A stretch of 56,407 nucleotides of DNA from Flaviaesturariibacter aridisoli (GCF_004343705.1 NZ_SKFH01000025.1:1-56407), one strand, 5' to 3'. Numbered from the stretch's first letter, positions 40,353-50,058 are shown. A program made the numbers and translations. The notes: generated by a model not told the origin, from the letters alone.

Positions 40353-40754
40353 TCACGACGCACGCCTTCCGTCGCGGGTATTCTTCTGTACGGCAACGGC
40401 GGCAAAGAGGCTCAGCACGAACGACATCGCATAAAAGCCTTTCTCGGCGCGGGTGAGCGTGGCGTTCCATAGTCCGACGGTCATCAGCAGCACCGAAGCG
40501 ACAGTGGCGAACCAGGCGAGGCCATAATAGAGCCCGGTGACGGGAATACCTTCCAGCTGATCGCGCACGGCCTTCTGCACCGAGATCGACGCGAAGAGAC
40601 CGAAGAGCAGCACGGTGAAATAGTAGCCCTTTTCATTCAGTTGCATGTCGGCATTCCAGAGACCGATGATAAAGGCGAAAAAGCCGGCGGCAAGGGCGAG
40701 CCAGGAGGCGCCGGAAAAGGCGGCGGACGGTCCCTTCGGTTGTACGGGTTCCAT
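40353..40754 (-). CDS. yiaA: YiaA/YiaB family inner membrane protein
   Basis: This 133-residue protein has four membrane segments arranged as two repeats: [20 protein letters not shown] and [20 protein letters not shown]. Such a duplicated GLWNA...EKGFY pattern is characteristic of YiaA. Function is unknown. I start at the ATG at 40754 (MEPVQP); the longer frame to 40811 has no support. It lies 104 bp downstream of the Crp-like gene on the same strand. Confidence 0.85.
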   Translation of the reverse strand: MEPVQPKGPSAAFSGASWLALAAGFFAFIIGLWNADMQLNEKGYYFTVLLFGLFASISVQKAVRDQLEGIPVTGLYYGLAWFATVASVLLMTVGLWNATLTRAEKGFYAMSFVLSLFAAVAVQKNTRDGRRAS

Positions 40755-40858
40755 GATTTCTGATTTGTTTGCAACAAACCTACCTGTGACAGGAAGGTCC
40801 CTTCTTGACAAAGATCAAATAGGAAGAAAGGGAATGTTAAGGGAATGCGCAGCCGCGA

Positions 40859-41434
40859 TCACACATCCGAAAGCCGCGATCGTATGCGGCTCAGCGTTTC
40901 GGCGCTGATCCCCAGCCAGGAAGCGAGGTGGCCCAGCGGCACACGTTGCAGCAACTCGGGCTGGCCTTCGAGCACGTCGCGGTAACGGTCGGCCGCGCTG
41001 CGGAACTGCGCGTTGAGAAAACGTTCCTCGAGGCGGATGTAGTAGCGCTCGTAGGCGATGCGCAGGGCGCGTTCAAGCTCGTGGTGCTGATCGAGCAGGC
41101 CCGCCAGGCGCTCCTTTGAAATAGACCAGAGCACGGCGTCTTCGAGCAGCTGCACGTGCTCCACGGAAGCCGTGCCGGTGCTGAAGCTGTGAAAGGAGGT
41201 CACGAATTCTTCGGCGAGGGCGAACCAATGCGTCACCTCCTTGCCATCGGCGAGGTAATAGCCGCGGAGCGCACCCGATTCCAGGAAATAAAGGTGGCGG
41301 CAGATCTGGCCCGGGCGTACCAGCGAGTCGCCCTTTCCGAGGTGCACCTCCTCGAAAGCAGGGGCGATCGCCGCCCGCGCGCCGGCGCTGAGTGGGTGAA
41401 AAGTAGCGATATGTTGCAGCAGGCGTTCCGGCAC
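40859..41434 (-). CDS. Crp/Fnr-family transcriptional regulator, GTG start
   Basis: This 191-residue protein has an N-terminal cyclic-nucleotide-binding-like beta roll (about residues 1-120; GDSLVRPGQICRHLYFLESG) and a C-terminal helix-turn-helix (VPLGHLASWLGISAETLSRI). It lacks the Fnr cysteines, and the ligand is unknown. No ATG is available; GTG at 41434 gives the family-typical N-terminus PERLLQHI and lies 4 nt after the stop of the upstream gene, which suggests translational coupling. Confidence 0.88.
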   Translation of the reverse strand: MPERLLQHIATFHPLSAGARAAIAPAFEEVHLGKGDSLVRPGQICRHLYFLESGALRGYYLADGKEVTHWFALAEEFVTSFHSFSTGTASVEHVQLLEDAVLWSISKERLAGLLDQHHELERALRIAYERYYIRLEERFLNAQFRSAADRYRDVLEGQPELLQRVPLGHLASWLGISAETLSRIRSRLSDV

Positions 41435-41438
41435 GGCG

Positions 41439-42071
41439 TCAGCGTTTACCCAGCCAGAAACCCAGGCTGAACTGACCCACGATGGTGTAGCTGTTGGCCG
41501 ACTCCGTCCAGGTCGTGTAGGTATAGGGATAGGTGTTTGAATACTGGTAGCGGGTTTCTTTGCGGAAGGCATAGCCGACACCGACGGCCAGCTCGAGGCT
41601 GAAGCGCTTCGGGTAGTTGCGCTGCAGCCCCCACACAAACCCAAGGTCGTGTTCGGGACGCACTTCGTCCTGCTTTTCGCCAACCGGCGCATACATCGAA
41701 TTGCGCGTCCAGAACACCTGATAAAGGGGCCCAACGAAATTGAGGTTGTTGTTTTCGGTGCGCTTGCCGGCGCGGCTGCGGGCTTTGTAGTTGTAGTAAT
41801 ACCGGTATTGGATCGAAGCCCCCGGCTCGAAATAAACGTCGTAGCGCGCCCCGACGATGCTGGAATTGGAGTTACCGTTCAGCCCGAGGCCGGCATAGGC
41901 TTCGGCCACTACCGACTGCAGGCGTCCCACGCGCTTTTCAAAGCCCAGCCCGGGGTTCAGGAAGGTTACGCGCGGCATGTCGCGGATGTCGCCGCTGTCG
42001 GCCGGCGCCCGTTGCGCCCGGGCAGCACCCGCCAGCACAAGGAATAATACAGTCAGCTTGATCGCATGCAT
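41439..42071 (-). CDS. Outer-membrane beta-barrel-like protein
   Basis: This 210-residue protein has a signal peptide (LTVLFLVLAGAARAQ) followed by alternating strands (SIQYRYYYNYKARS, FSLELAVGVGYAF) and a C-terminal strand FSLGFWLGKR, as in small outer-membrane barrels. Start is the ATG at 42071; 24 codons of upstream frame are not a signal peptide. It is tightly followed by the Crp-like gene, so the two may be coexpressed. No known family is recognised. Confidence 0.7.
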   Translation of the reverse strand: MHAIKLTVLFLVLAGAARAQRAPADSGDIRDMPRVTFLNPGLGFEKRVGRLQSVVAEAYAGLGLNGNSNSSIVGARYDVYFEPGASIQYRYYYNYKARSRAGKRTENNNLNFVGPLYQVFWTRNSMYAPVGEKQDEVRPEHDLGFVWGLQRNYPKRFSLELAVGVGYAFRKETRYQYSNTYPYTYTTWTESANSYTIVGQFSLGFWLGKR

Positions 42072-42180
42072 AGGTAATGGTTCAGGAAGATTCCGGCCCG
42101 GAAGGTACGCGAAAAAAGGACGAGGCCCCGGCCCAAAGCGCATTCAGCGAGTACGGTTAGCGGCACCGGGAATCCCGAGA

Positions 42181-42880
42181 TCAGGCCTCGGCCAGTTGCG
42201 CCTTCAGGAAGGCCACGATCCACTCCTGCTCGGCACGGTTGGCATTTTCGAAGAAATAGACGGTACCGCTGCCGCTCAGTACGGCGGGCGCGAGCGACAG
42301 CGGGCCGAAGCGGCCGGCGCGCGCCAGTGCGTTACCCGGTGGCGGCAAAGAAAGCGGCTTGCTGCGCAGCTCCTCGAGGCGGATCGCCTGGATGGCGCGG
42401 GCTTCGAAGGAATGGCGCTTCGAAAACAGGAGCCGCTTTTTGTCGATGAGTAGCCGGCTGCGGGTAACCCGTACCGTTTGCGTTTTCGGTCATGAAATTA
42501 ACCGCGGCCAGCAGCAGGCCACCGCCGATCAACCAGAAAAGAATCGAAAAGAGCGCGAAAAAGCCCGACGCCGATGCCGCAAGAACGGTCCACACCGCCA
42601 CGAACGAGAGCCAGAACAGCGCGAAACCCATGAAAAAGAAAGTGCCGCAACCGGCCCTGCGGCGAGGCAGGTGCACTTCTACGCCATCAAGCCCGCGGGA
42701 CAGCTGCAGTGCCGAGCCGGGTGGCGGCTCCTGCCGCACAGCCGCCGGCACACCGGGCGCAGGCGCCAGGCTGCTCAGCCGGTGCAGCGCACCGCAGGCG
42801 GGGCATTGCGCCAGGTCGGTGATCACATTGATGTGCTGCGGCGGGATGGAATGCCCGCAGTCGGGACAGCTCAGTTCCAT
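42181..42880 (-). pseudogene. Zinc-ribbon membrane protein gene broken by one frameshift
   Basis: The first part encodes MELSCPDCGHSIPP...CPACG (a four-Cys zinc ribbon), a linker, and two membrane helices ending in AAVNFMTENANGT. After about 42474 that frame turns into Pro/Arg-rich text, while a frame offset by one base continues naturally with VTRSRLLIDKKRLLFSKRHS, IRLEELRSKPLSL and GTVYFFENANRAEQEWIV, stopping at 42181. A single-base indel near 42466-42476 explains both. It may be a true inactivation or a sequencing error. Confidence 0.75.
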
Positions 42881-42945
42881 GGAGGTAAGGTACCGCTTTT
42901 AGCGCACTCGTGCATAGCTCCTGCGGCCCTTGGGCCCATAAGAAT

Positions 42946-42967
42946 GCCGCCCCCGGACGAGGGCGGC
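42946..42967. terminator. Possible terminator hairpin
   Basis: GCCGCCC and GGGCGGC form a GC stem around CCGGACGA-like sequence; there is no long T-run. Confidence 0.45.
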
Positions 42968-42988
42968 TTCAGTCAACGATGCTAACAT

Positions 42989-43204
42989 TCAATCGGTTTG
43001 CAACAACCGGCCATTGACGCTGTTACGGCCAATGGGGAGGCGATACAATACGAGTGAACAAAGGTTACCGTTGATGCTTGTCCGTATGCCGTCGGCGAAC
43101 AGGCAACAAGCGGCCGCGCTGCTCTGGAGCGAAATAATTTTATTGCAGTTGATTTGAATGATGGCACCTTTTGGCCAGGCACAATACCACATCTGCGCAG
43201 CCAC
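42989..43204 (-). CDS. Possible small protein, unrecognised
   Basis: A 71-residue frame starts MAAQMWYCAWPKGAIIQIN and ends GRNSVNGRLLQTD. Its residue composition is less biased than the shadow frames nearby. However, an overlapping 75-codon frame exists, no promoter is clear, and no family is recognised, so it may be a gene remnant or nothing. Confidence 0.25.
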   Translation of the reverse strand: MAAQMWYCAWPKGAIIQINCNKIISLQSSAAACCLFADGIRTSINGNLCSLVLYRLPIGRNSVNGRLLQTD

Positions 43205-43658
43205 GGCATAGTGCTGTGTTTTTAGGTTAGCAAAACCTGCCGGGGCAGGTGGATTGGATCATACGCGAGGCGGTGCGCACCGCAACCACACGACCTATCG
43301 GAACGATCGGCTCGGTAGCGAAGTGCCCGGGGTGCAATAGTGAGCGTGCATGGGTAAGGAGAAAACTTCCGGGGCCGGAAGCTGCGTTGGTCAGGTCTTC
43401 CCCGCGGTGCGGGGCACGGTTGGCATCACTGAAAAGAGCACAAACTTGGGGCCCGGTTTCCCGTAGAAATACTACATGCGTGCCGAGCTGTAGCAATGGC
43501 GCCCGTAAGGCACTGACGATAAAGCGATTGCCACGGGAAAGCGCCCCCGCATTGCCCTCACTTTTTTTGATTCGTTCAAAGTTGTGACGCGCAGCCAACG
43601 GCGTATCCGATGCAAGTGTATGCGGCGGCACAAATTGTAGCGGCAAAGTCCCAACCAG

Positions 43659-43666
43659 TACATTTG
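43659..43666 (+). promoter_or_regulatory. -7 promoter box, near-leaderless
   Basis: TACATTTG matches TAnnTTTG and lies 4 nt before the ATG at 43671. A TTG at 43635-43637, 21 bp upstream, may be the -33 element. Confidence 0.55.
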
Positions 43667-43670
43667 TCCT

Positions 43671-45152
43671 ATGCCCTCCTACTCCGACTACGTGACTACG
43701 ATGCAGCGGATCGCCGACATCCGCGCCGCTTCCGCCGTGCTGCAATGGGACCAGGAAACCTACCTGCCGCCGAAGGGCGCGCACTTCCGCGGCCGCCAGT
43801 TGAGCACCCTTTCGGAAATCGCCCACGAGGAATTCTGCAGCGACAGCATCGGCGCCCTGCTCGACGGCCTGCTGGCCGCCGGCACGCTTGACGATGCACA
43901 GCGCCGCAATGTGGAACTGAGTCTCGAGGATTACCAGAAGGCCAGGAAGTACAGTGCCTCGCTCGTGCGCAGGCTTTCCGACGCCGGCAACAATGCCTTT
44001 CACAGCTGGATGGAGGCGCGCCGCCGCAACGACTTCCGCCTCTTCGCGCCCGCCCTCACCGAGATGGTGGCCCTCAAGAAAGAAGAAGCCTCCGTGCTGG
44101 GCTACACGGCACACCCCTACGACGCGCTGCTTAACGAATACGAGAAAGGCGCCACCACCGCGCAGCTCGATGCCGTCTTCGGCGCCCTGCTGCCGCAGCT
44201 GCGCGGCTTGCTCGACGAACTGCTGGCGCAGCCTGCCGCCGACGATTCCTTTCTCCGCCAGCACTACCCCGCCGACACCCAATGGCAATGGGGCCTGCAC
44301 CTGCTGCGGGCCCTCGGCTTCGACGGCGAGGCCGGCCGCCAGGACCGCAGCGAGCACCCGTTCTCTACCAGCTTCTCGCCGCAGGATGTGCGCATTACCA
44401 CGCGGATTGACGAAGCGGATTTTGCCAACATGACCTGGAGCACGATCCACGAGCTCGGTCATGCCCTCTACGAGCAGGGCCTGCCGCCGGAGCAATACGG
44501 CCTCCCGCTGGGTGAGGCGGCTTCCCTGTCGATCCATGAATCGCAATCACGGCTCTGGGAAAACAATGTCGGCCGCAGCCCCGCCTTTTGGGAGTACTGG
44601 CTGCCGCAGCTCCGCACCTATTTTCCTGGACAGCTCGCCGCGGTGGACGGCGAGCGGTTTTTCCGGGGCATCAACAAAGTGCAACCCTCGCTGATCCGCA
44701 CGGAAGCCGACGAGGTGACCTATCATTTTCATGTGTACATTCGGTATACGCTCGAGAAAGCGCTCCTGGACGGCAGCCTGCAGGTGGCCGATGTCCCGGG
44801 ATATTGGAAGGAGAACTACCGCAAATGGCTCGGCGTGACCCCGCCCGACGACAAGAGCGGTGCCCTGCAGGATGTGCACTGGAGCCACGGCTCTTTCGGC
44901 TACTTTCCGACCTACAGCCTAGGCAGCCTTTACGCCGCCCAGTTTTACGCCGCCGCGGCGGCGGCGCTGCCCGGATTGGAAGATGACCTGCGCCAAGGCC
45001 GCACCGAACGCCTGCTCGACTGGCTGCGCCGCGAAGTGCACCAGCATGGCCGCCGTTATACCAGCGATGGGCTATGCCGGCGAATTACGGCACAATCGTT
45101 GAGCAGTGCGTACTTCATTGATTACGTACGGCAGAAGTACGGCTTAACCTGA
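43671..45152 (+). CDS. Carboxypeptidase M32 (Taq carboxypeptidase family)
   Basis: This 493-residue cytosolic zinc carboxypeptidase removes C-terminal residues from peptides. HELGH at about residues 260-264 is the metal site; the third ligand lies in SIHESQSRLWEN near 288; EADEVTYHFHVYIRY and the C-terminal DVHWSHGSFGYFPTYSLG are the other family blocks. N-terminus AVLQWDQETYLPP is also typical. A strong -7 box sits immediately upstream, suggesting a leaderless mRNA. A lipoprotein gene follows 20 bp later. Confidence 0.95.
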   Translation: MPSYSDYVTTMQRIADIRAASAVLQWDQETYLPPKGAHFRGRQLSTLSEIAHEEFCSDSIGALLDGLLAAGTLDDAQRRNVELSLEDYQKARKYSASLVRRLSDAGNNAFHSWMEARRRNDFRLFAPALTEMVALKKEEASVLGYTAHPYDALLNEYEKGATTAQLDAVFGALLPQLRGLLDELLAQPAADDSFLRQHYPADTQWQWGLHLLRALGFDGEAGRQDRSEHPFSTSFSPQDVRITTRIDEADFANMTWSTIHELGHALYEQGLPPEQYGLPLGEAASLSIHESQSRLWENNVGRSPAFWEYWLPQLRTYFPGQLAAVDGERFFRGINKVQPSLIRTEADEVTYHFHVYIRYTLEKALLDGSLQVADVPGYWKENYRKWLGVTPPDDKSGALQDVHWSHGSFGYFPTYSLGSLYAAQFYAAAAAALPGLEDDLRQGRTERLLDWLRREVHQHGRRYTSDGLCRRITAQSLSSAYFIDYVRQKYGLT

Positions 45153-45172
45153 AAACCGCCCAAACACGCATT

Positions 45173-45589
45173 ATGACCCGTTTAACCGCCCTCCTCTTCC
45201 TGCCCGCCCTGCTGGCGCTCGGTAGCTGCAAAAAATATATCGAAGACAAGCAGGAGGAAGCTGCCGTGGAGATCATCACCAACGGACGCTGGAAGATCAG
45301 CAGCTTCAGCACCGGCAGCACCGACCAGTTGGCCCTGTTCAATAACTACCTGTTTCAGTTCAACGCCAACTCCACGGTGGATGCTTTTTACAACGGCACG
45401 ATGCAGTTGAGCGGTGGCTGGACCTACGACATTCCCGCGCGCACGGTGACCGGCAATTTCCCCACTTCCTCCGACCCGCTGGCGCTCATCAACGGCACCT
45501 GGACGGTAACCAATTCGACGCAGACGACCGTGGATGCAGAGCGTAGCGTGAACGGCGAAACCCGCCGCATGCATATGGATAAGCAATAA
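45173..45589 (+). CDS. Small lipoprotein, unknown function
   Basis: This 138-residue protein has a lipoprotein signal (FLPALLALGSC, Cys19) followed by KKYIEDKQEEA and a beta-rich domain (GRWKISSFS, FNNYLFQFNANSTVDAF) like the lipocalin-like small lipoproteins of Bacteroidota. It probably sits in the outer membrane. It is 20 bp downstream of the M32 gene and may be cotranscribed. No substrate is visible. Confidence 0.75.
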   Translation: MTRLTALLFLPALLALGSCKKYIEDKQEEAAVEIITNGRWKISSFSTGSTDQLALFNNYLFQFNANSTVDAFYNGTMQLSGGWTYDIPARTVTGNFPTSSDPLALINGTWTVTNSTQTTVDAERSVNGETRRMHMDKQ

Positions 45590-45679
45590 TATTAACAAAC
45601 GGCTCTGTTTTTGCACTCTGACCGGGTACGGCCACCATTTCCCCATTTCGGGGGCTGTCCAACCTAAACACCCGTCTGA

Positions 45680-48600
45680 GTGAACCAACGAATCGTATTA
45701 CTGCTGCTTTTGCTGGCCGGCGCCCTTTGCGGGCGGGCCCAGCTCACCGCCGATTTCATCTCTGATATCCGGCAGGGATGCTCGCCCATTGTCGTCAATT
45801 TCCAGGACCGCTCTTCGGGTGGTGCCACCGCCTGGCACTGGGACTTCGGCAACGGCGCAACCTCCACGCTCCAGAACCCTTCGGCCACCTATTTCACCAC
45901 CGGCAACTACACCGTCACCCTTACCGTCACCAGCAATGGCGGCGCGGTAAGCAATTCGGTGACGAAAACGGCCTATATCTCGGTGCTGGACGAACCCCAG
46001 GTAAACTTTGTCGCCGACCGCACGACGGGCTGCTCGCCGACGGTAGTGACCTTCCAGGACCAGTCGACAACGCCCGCCGGATCCAGCATCACCAACTGGC
46101 AGTGGGACTTCGGCGACGCGCAGACGGCCACGGGGCCCAACCCGACGCATGTGTTCCGCGGCGCCGGCTCCTACACGATCACGCTCAGCATCACCAACAG
46201 CGCGGGTTGCAAGAAGCTCTTTTCGATGCCGAATTACATCAACGTCAACCCCGGCGTCACACCGCGCTTTACCTGGAGCGACCCCGGCGTTTGCCGCGCC
46301 CCCGCTACCGTCAACTTTACCAACAACTCTACCGGACCCGGCACCATCACCTACAACTGGACCTTCGGCGACGGAGGCACCACGAGCGACGGCTCGCCCT
46401 CCCATACCTTTCAAACCAACGGCACCTACCACGTGGTGCTGATGGCAACCAGCTCGCTGGGCTGCTCCGATTCGGCCACCTCCGACATCGTCGTGGGCCG
46501 CGTGAACACCGATTTGACTGTGCCCACGCACATCTGCCCTCGCCAGCCAGTGACGTTCATGAACAACAGCAACCCACGGCCGATCGCCTCGCAATGGACC
46601 TTTTCGTCCGGCGCCCGCGATACGCTGCCCAATGCCGTCGTTTCCTTCCCCGCGCCGGGCACCTACACCGTGCACCTGGTGAATACGTACGCTACCTGCG
46701 TGGACTCGGTAGAGAAAACCTTTACCGTGAGCACTGTACCGCAAACTTCCTTTACGGTGTCCGACAGCGGCCGCTGCCAGCCGCCGCTGAACGTGCAGTT
46801 TACCAACACCTCCTCGCTGAGCACCAGCTACCAGTGGATCTTCGGCGACAACAGCAGCTCCACGGACGCCAACCCGGCACATACCTATAACGCGCTGGGC
46901 GCTTATTCGGTGACCCTCATCGCGACCGACACCAGCGGCTGCAGCGACACGCTCACGCGCAGCAACCTGATCAACATCCGTAAGCCGATCATCTCCTACG
47001 TAGGACTGCCCGAAGGCGGCTGCATACCCGATACGGTAGGCATGAAAGCCAATGTGCAAACCTTCGGCACGGTCACGTCCTGGCTTTGGAATTTCGGCGA
47101 CGGCTCCGCGCCCTCCAACCTCGACTCGACGGGACATATTTACACCAACCAGGGCACCTACGACATCATGCTCACCATCACGACCAGCGATGGCTGCACG
47201 GTGACCGACACGCTGCGTGAAGGCGTGAAGGTGGGCACACACCCCGTGCCTCAATTCATTGGCAACCCCACCACGGCCTGCGCCGACCCCGGCGTGACCT
47301 TCACCAACCAAAGCACCAACGCCACGGACTACCTCTGGAACTTCGGCGACGGCACCACGTCCACCGATGTCAACCCCATTCACGTATTCGCCGATACGGG
47401 CCGCTTCAACATCCAGCTCACCGCCATCAACAACGGCTGCCGCGAAGAGCTGATCAAGCTGCGCTACATCACCATCCTGCCGTCCGTATCGCGGTTTACC
47501 TGGCGCGCCGACTGCAGCAGCCAGCTGCGCTATACCTTCATCGACCGCTCCCTTTCGGCTACCGGCTGGACCTGGGATTTCGGCGACGGCACGACCTTTA
47601 ACGGCCAGAACCCGCCGGCGCATACCTTCCCTGGCTTCGGCAGTTACACGGTGAAGCTGACCACCACCAACGGCAGCTGCACCTACACCCTTTCGAAAAC
47701 GATCCAGGTCATCGACCGGCAACCGAGCATCAACGGCATCGACAGCATCGGCTGCCGCCCCTTCCGCGCGCACCTGCGTGCCGAAGGCGCCGACCTGGGC
47801 ATCTTCCGGAAGTACCAGTGGAACTTCGGCGACGGCACACCGGTGGATACTTCCGGGGCAGACCTCACCCACCTGTACACCCGCCCCGGCACCTTCAATG
47901 TGACCCTCACCGCCATTGATTCCTTTGGCTGCCGCTATACCATCACCGACACGGGGCTCGTGCGCGTGAACGGGCCCATAGCCGCCTTTGGCGCTATCAA
48001 CCCGCGCGGCTGCCGCGGCATGGAAGTGACCTTCACGGACTCCTCCAGCACCGATGGCCGCAACGGCATCCGCCAATGGGTATGGGAATTCGGCGACAGC
48101 GTGCGCCACAGCTTTTTGGCGCCGCCTTTCACCCACGTGTTCGACAGCACCGGAGACTTCGACGTGAAGCTCGTGGTGACCGATTCGGCCGGCTGCTCCG
48201 ACAGCGTCATCAAGCGCCAGCTGGTGCGTACTTCCAGCCTCAAAGCCGACTTCACAGCCCTGCGCGAGTACTGCCCGCGCAGCAACCTGTATTTCCCCAA
48301 CCTCACGCAAAGCGACCTGCCCTTCACCCAGCTCTGGGAGTTCGGCGACGGCGGCACCTCCACCGACTATAACGCCTATCACAGCTATGCCGACACCGGT
48401 TATTACTCCGTAACGCTGATGGTGGAAGACTTCCTCGGCTGCCGCGACACGCTGCACCGCGACACGTTCGTGCATATCAAGCGACCGACGGCCGACTTCA
48501 TCGCCAACAACCTGGTGACCTATTGCACGCCCTTCCAGGCGATGTTCCAGAATACGTCCAACTTCTACTACATGAGCGAATGGAGCTTCGGTCCCGGCAT

Positions 48601-50020
48601 CGGCACTTCCAACCAAACGCATCCCTACGCCTACTATACCCGCCCCGGCACCTACCCCGTGAAGCTTGTTATAACGGCCTATGGCGGCTGCAAGGATTCA
48701 ACCACGCAGAACATGGTGGTGCACGACCAGGCCGACGCGCGCCTCGACTATTCCCCGCTTAACGGCTGTACGCCGCTCAACGTGGACTTCAGCGCCTTCG
48801 CCCCGATGAACGCCCGCTTCGTGTGGGACTTCGGTGACGGCAACGTGGTAGACACGACGCTCAATGCCATCCAGCACCGTTATTACGACTTCGGCGACTT
48901 CACCCCACGCATCATCATGCGCGAGCTGTCGGGGCAGTGCACCATTGCCCTCGTAGGGACGCGCACTATCAGCTTGCTGGGCACGCACGCCAAGTTCGAG
49001 CTCGACTCGATGCTTTTCTGCGATGCCGGCACCATCCATCCCAACTCCGACTCTACCACCGCCAATAACCCGATCACAAGCTACCAGTGGACCTTCGGCG
49101 ACGGCGGCACCGCCTCTGTGCCCAACCCGGTGCACACCTATAACAGCCCCGGCCAGTATAACGTGCAGCTGGTGGTGAACACCCAGGCGGGCTGCACCGA
49201 CACGGCCATCATCGGCCCCGTGAAAGTGGCAGCCACCCCGCGTGTAGCCATCGTGGCCGACAGCATCGTCTGCCGCAACGAGCGCGTGCCCTACGCCGGC
49301 CAGTTCCTGGTCACCGACACGTCGGTCGTGCAATGGAGCTGGATCTTCCCGAACGGCAATACCAGTAATCAACAAAATCCCGGTGTGCAGCAATACGACA
49401 CAACCGGCACCTTCGATGTGATGGCCGCCGTAGTCAACAGCAGCGGCTGCCGCGATACCCTGCACCAGCAGCTGACGGTGCATGGCCTGCCCACGGTGAC
49501 GCTCCCGGCTCAAATCACGAAGTTTGTCGGTGTGCCCTCCGTGCTTTATGCGCAGTATACTTCCGGCGTGACCGGCTACTCCTGGTCTCCGGCAACGACC
49601 CTGAGCTGCGCCAACTGTCCGCAACCCGTTGCCACGCCGAGCTTCAACACCTTGTATACCGTTACCGCCACCGACAGCAACGGTTGTAGAAATACGGCAT
49701 CCGTGCAGGTGCTGGTGCTTTGCCAGGGCGCCCGCGTGTTTGTACCGAACACGTTCTCGCCCAACGGCGACGGTCACAACGACCGCTTCTTCGTGGAAGG
49801 AAATGGCCTCGCGCGGATGAAATCGCTGCGCGTGTTCAACCGCTGGGGCGAAGTGGTTTTTGAATCGCGCGACTTCCCCGTGAACAACGCGTCCTACGGC
49901 TGGGACGGCATGTACAAGGGGCAAAAAGCGGCACCAGATGTGTATATATACCAGCTTGAGGTCTTCTGCGAGAACAGCGAGGTACTCAAGTTCGAAGGCA
50001 ACGTGGCGCTTATCCGCTGA
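45680..50020 (+). CDS. Giant PKD-repeat adhesin with T9SS type B (CHU_C) sorting domain
   Basis: This 1446-residue protein starts at a GTG with a signal peptide (MNQRIVLLLLLLAGALCGRAQ is residues 1-21). About fifteen PKD domains follow, each marked by a W-x-FGDG core (for example WHWDFGNG, YNWTFGDGG, WLWNFGDGS, WTWDFGDGT). The last 95 residues are a type B gliding-motility-associated sorting domain: VFVPNTFSPNGDGHNDRF, FNRWGEVVFES, GWDGMYKGQ. It would be secreted by T9SS and serve as a surface adhesin or filament component. The adjacent PorP/SprF gene is the usual partner for attachment of type B cargo. Confidence 0.95.
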   Translation: MNQRIVLLLLLLAGALCGRAQLTADFISDIRQGCSPIVVNFQDRSSGGATAWHWDFGNGATSTLQNPSATYFTTGNYTVTLTVTSNGGAVSNSVTKTAYISVLDEPQVNFVADRTTGCSPTVVTFQDQSTTPAGSSITNWQWDFGDAQTATGPNPTHVFRGAGSYTITLSITNSAGCKKLFSMPNYINVNPGVTPRFTWSDPGVCRAPATVNFTNNSTGPGTITYNWTFGDGGTTSDGSPSHTFQTNGTYHVVLMATSSLGCSDSATSDIVVGRVNTDLTVPTHICPRQPVTFMNNSNPRPIASQWTFSSGARDTLPNAVVSFPAPGTYTVHLVNTYATCVDSVEKTFTVSTVPQTSFTVSDSGRCQPPLNVQFTNTSSLSTSYQWIFGDNSSSTDANPAHTYNALGAYSVTLIATDTSGCSDTLTRSNLINIRKPIISYVGLPEGGCIPDTVGMKANVQTFGTVTSWLWNFGDGSAPSNLDSTGHIYTNQGTYDIMLTITTSDGCTVTDTLREGVKVGTHPVPQFIGNPTTACADPGVTFTNQSTNATDYLWNFGDGTTSTDVNPIHVFADTGRFNIQLTAINNGCREELIKLRYITILPSVSRFTWRADCSSQLRYTFIDRSLSATGWTWDFGDGTTFNGQNPPAHTFPGFGSYTVKLTTTNGSCTYTLSKTIQVIDRQPSINGIDSIGCRPFRAHLRAEGADLGIFRKYQWNFGDGTPVDTSGADLTHLYTRPGTFNVTLTAIDSFGCRYTITDTGLVRVNGPIAAFGAINPRGCRGMEVTFTDSSSTDGRNGIRQWVWEFGDSVRHSFLAPPFTHVFDSTGDFDVKLVVTDSAGCSDSVIKRQLVRTSSLKADFTALREYCPRSNLYFPNLTQSDLPFTQLWEFGDGGTSTDYNAYHSYADTGYYSVTLMVEDFLGCRDTLHRDTFVHIKRPTADFIANNLVTYCTPFQAMFQNTSNFYYMSEWSFGPGIGTSNQTHPYAYYTRPGTYPVKLVITAYGGCKDSTTQNMVVHDQADARLDYSPLNGCTPLNVDFSAFAPMNARFVWDFGDGNVVDTTLNAIQHRYYDFGDFTPRIIMRELSGQCTIALVGTRTISLLGTHAKFELDSMLFCDAGTIHPNSDSTTANNPITSYQWTFGDGGTASVPNPVHTYNSPGQYNVQLVVNTQAGCTDTAIIGPVKVAATPRVAIVADSIVCRNERVPYAGQFLVTDTSVVQWSWIFPNGNTSNQQNPGVQQYDTTGTFDVMAAVVNSSGCRDTLHQQLTVHGLPTVTLPAQITKFVGVPSVLYAQYTSGVTGYSWSPATTLSCANCPQPVATPSFNTLYTVTATDSNGCRNTASVQVLVLCQGARVFVPNTFSPNGDGHNDRFFVEGNGLARMKSLRVFNRWGEVVFESRDFPVNNASYGWDGMYKGQKAAPDVYIYQLEVFCENSEVLKFEGNVALIR

Positions 50021-50058
50021 GGAGCCGCGCCCGACATAACCTAAACATCCGACCGACG

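Larger units (their letters stand above)
42881..43670. other. Unexplained 790-bp tract before the M32 peptidase
   Basis: A GC hairpin (42946-42967) probably ends the RNA that reads into it. The rest has no confident gene. A 71-codon minus frame (42989-43204) and a natural-looking minus frame at 43227-43600 are visible, but neither has a recognised family. Several hairpins occur: GGTTGACC-free palindromes ACCTGCCGGGGCAGGT (43235-43250), CTTCCGGGGCCGGAAG (about 43366-43381) and a CCCCGC/GCGGGG pair near 43401-43416. Candidate explanations are a decayed gene or a structured RNA. Confidence 0.4.

Noticed and set aside
43227-43600. A degraded 3-methyladenine glycosylase on the minus strand
   Set aside because: A few short matches (LTN, GPG and WRF-like positions) suggested it, but alignment is weak and key blocks are missing.
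43227-44546. A 439-codon minus-strand frame overlapping the M32 peptidase
   Set aside because: Most of it is antisense to a certain M32 enzyme. Only the part beyond the M32 start could be real, and that is described as an unexplained tract.
45698-48622. A 974-codon open frame on the strand opposite the PKD adhesin
   Set aside because: It is a mirror of repeated, GC-rich PKD codons; the plus strand has a signal peptide, PKD cores and a sorting domain, so the antisense frame is a shadow.
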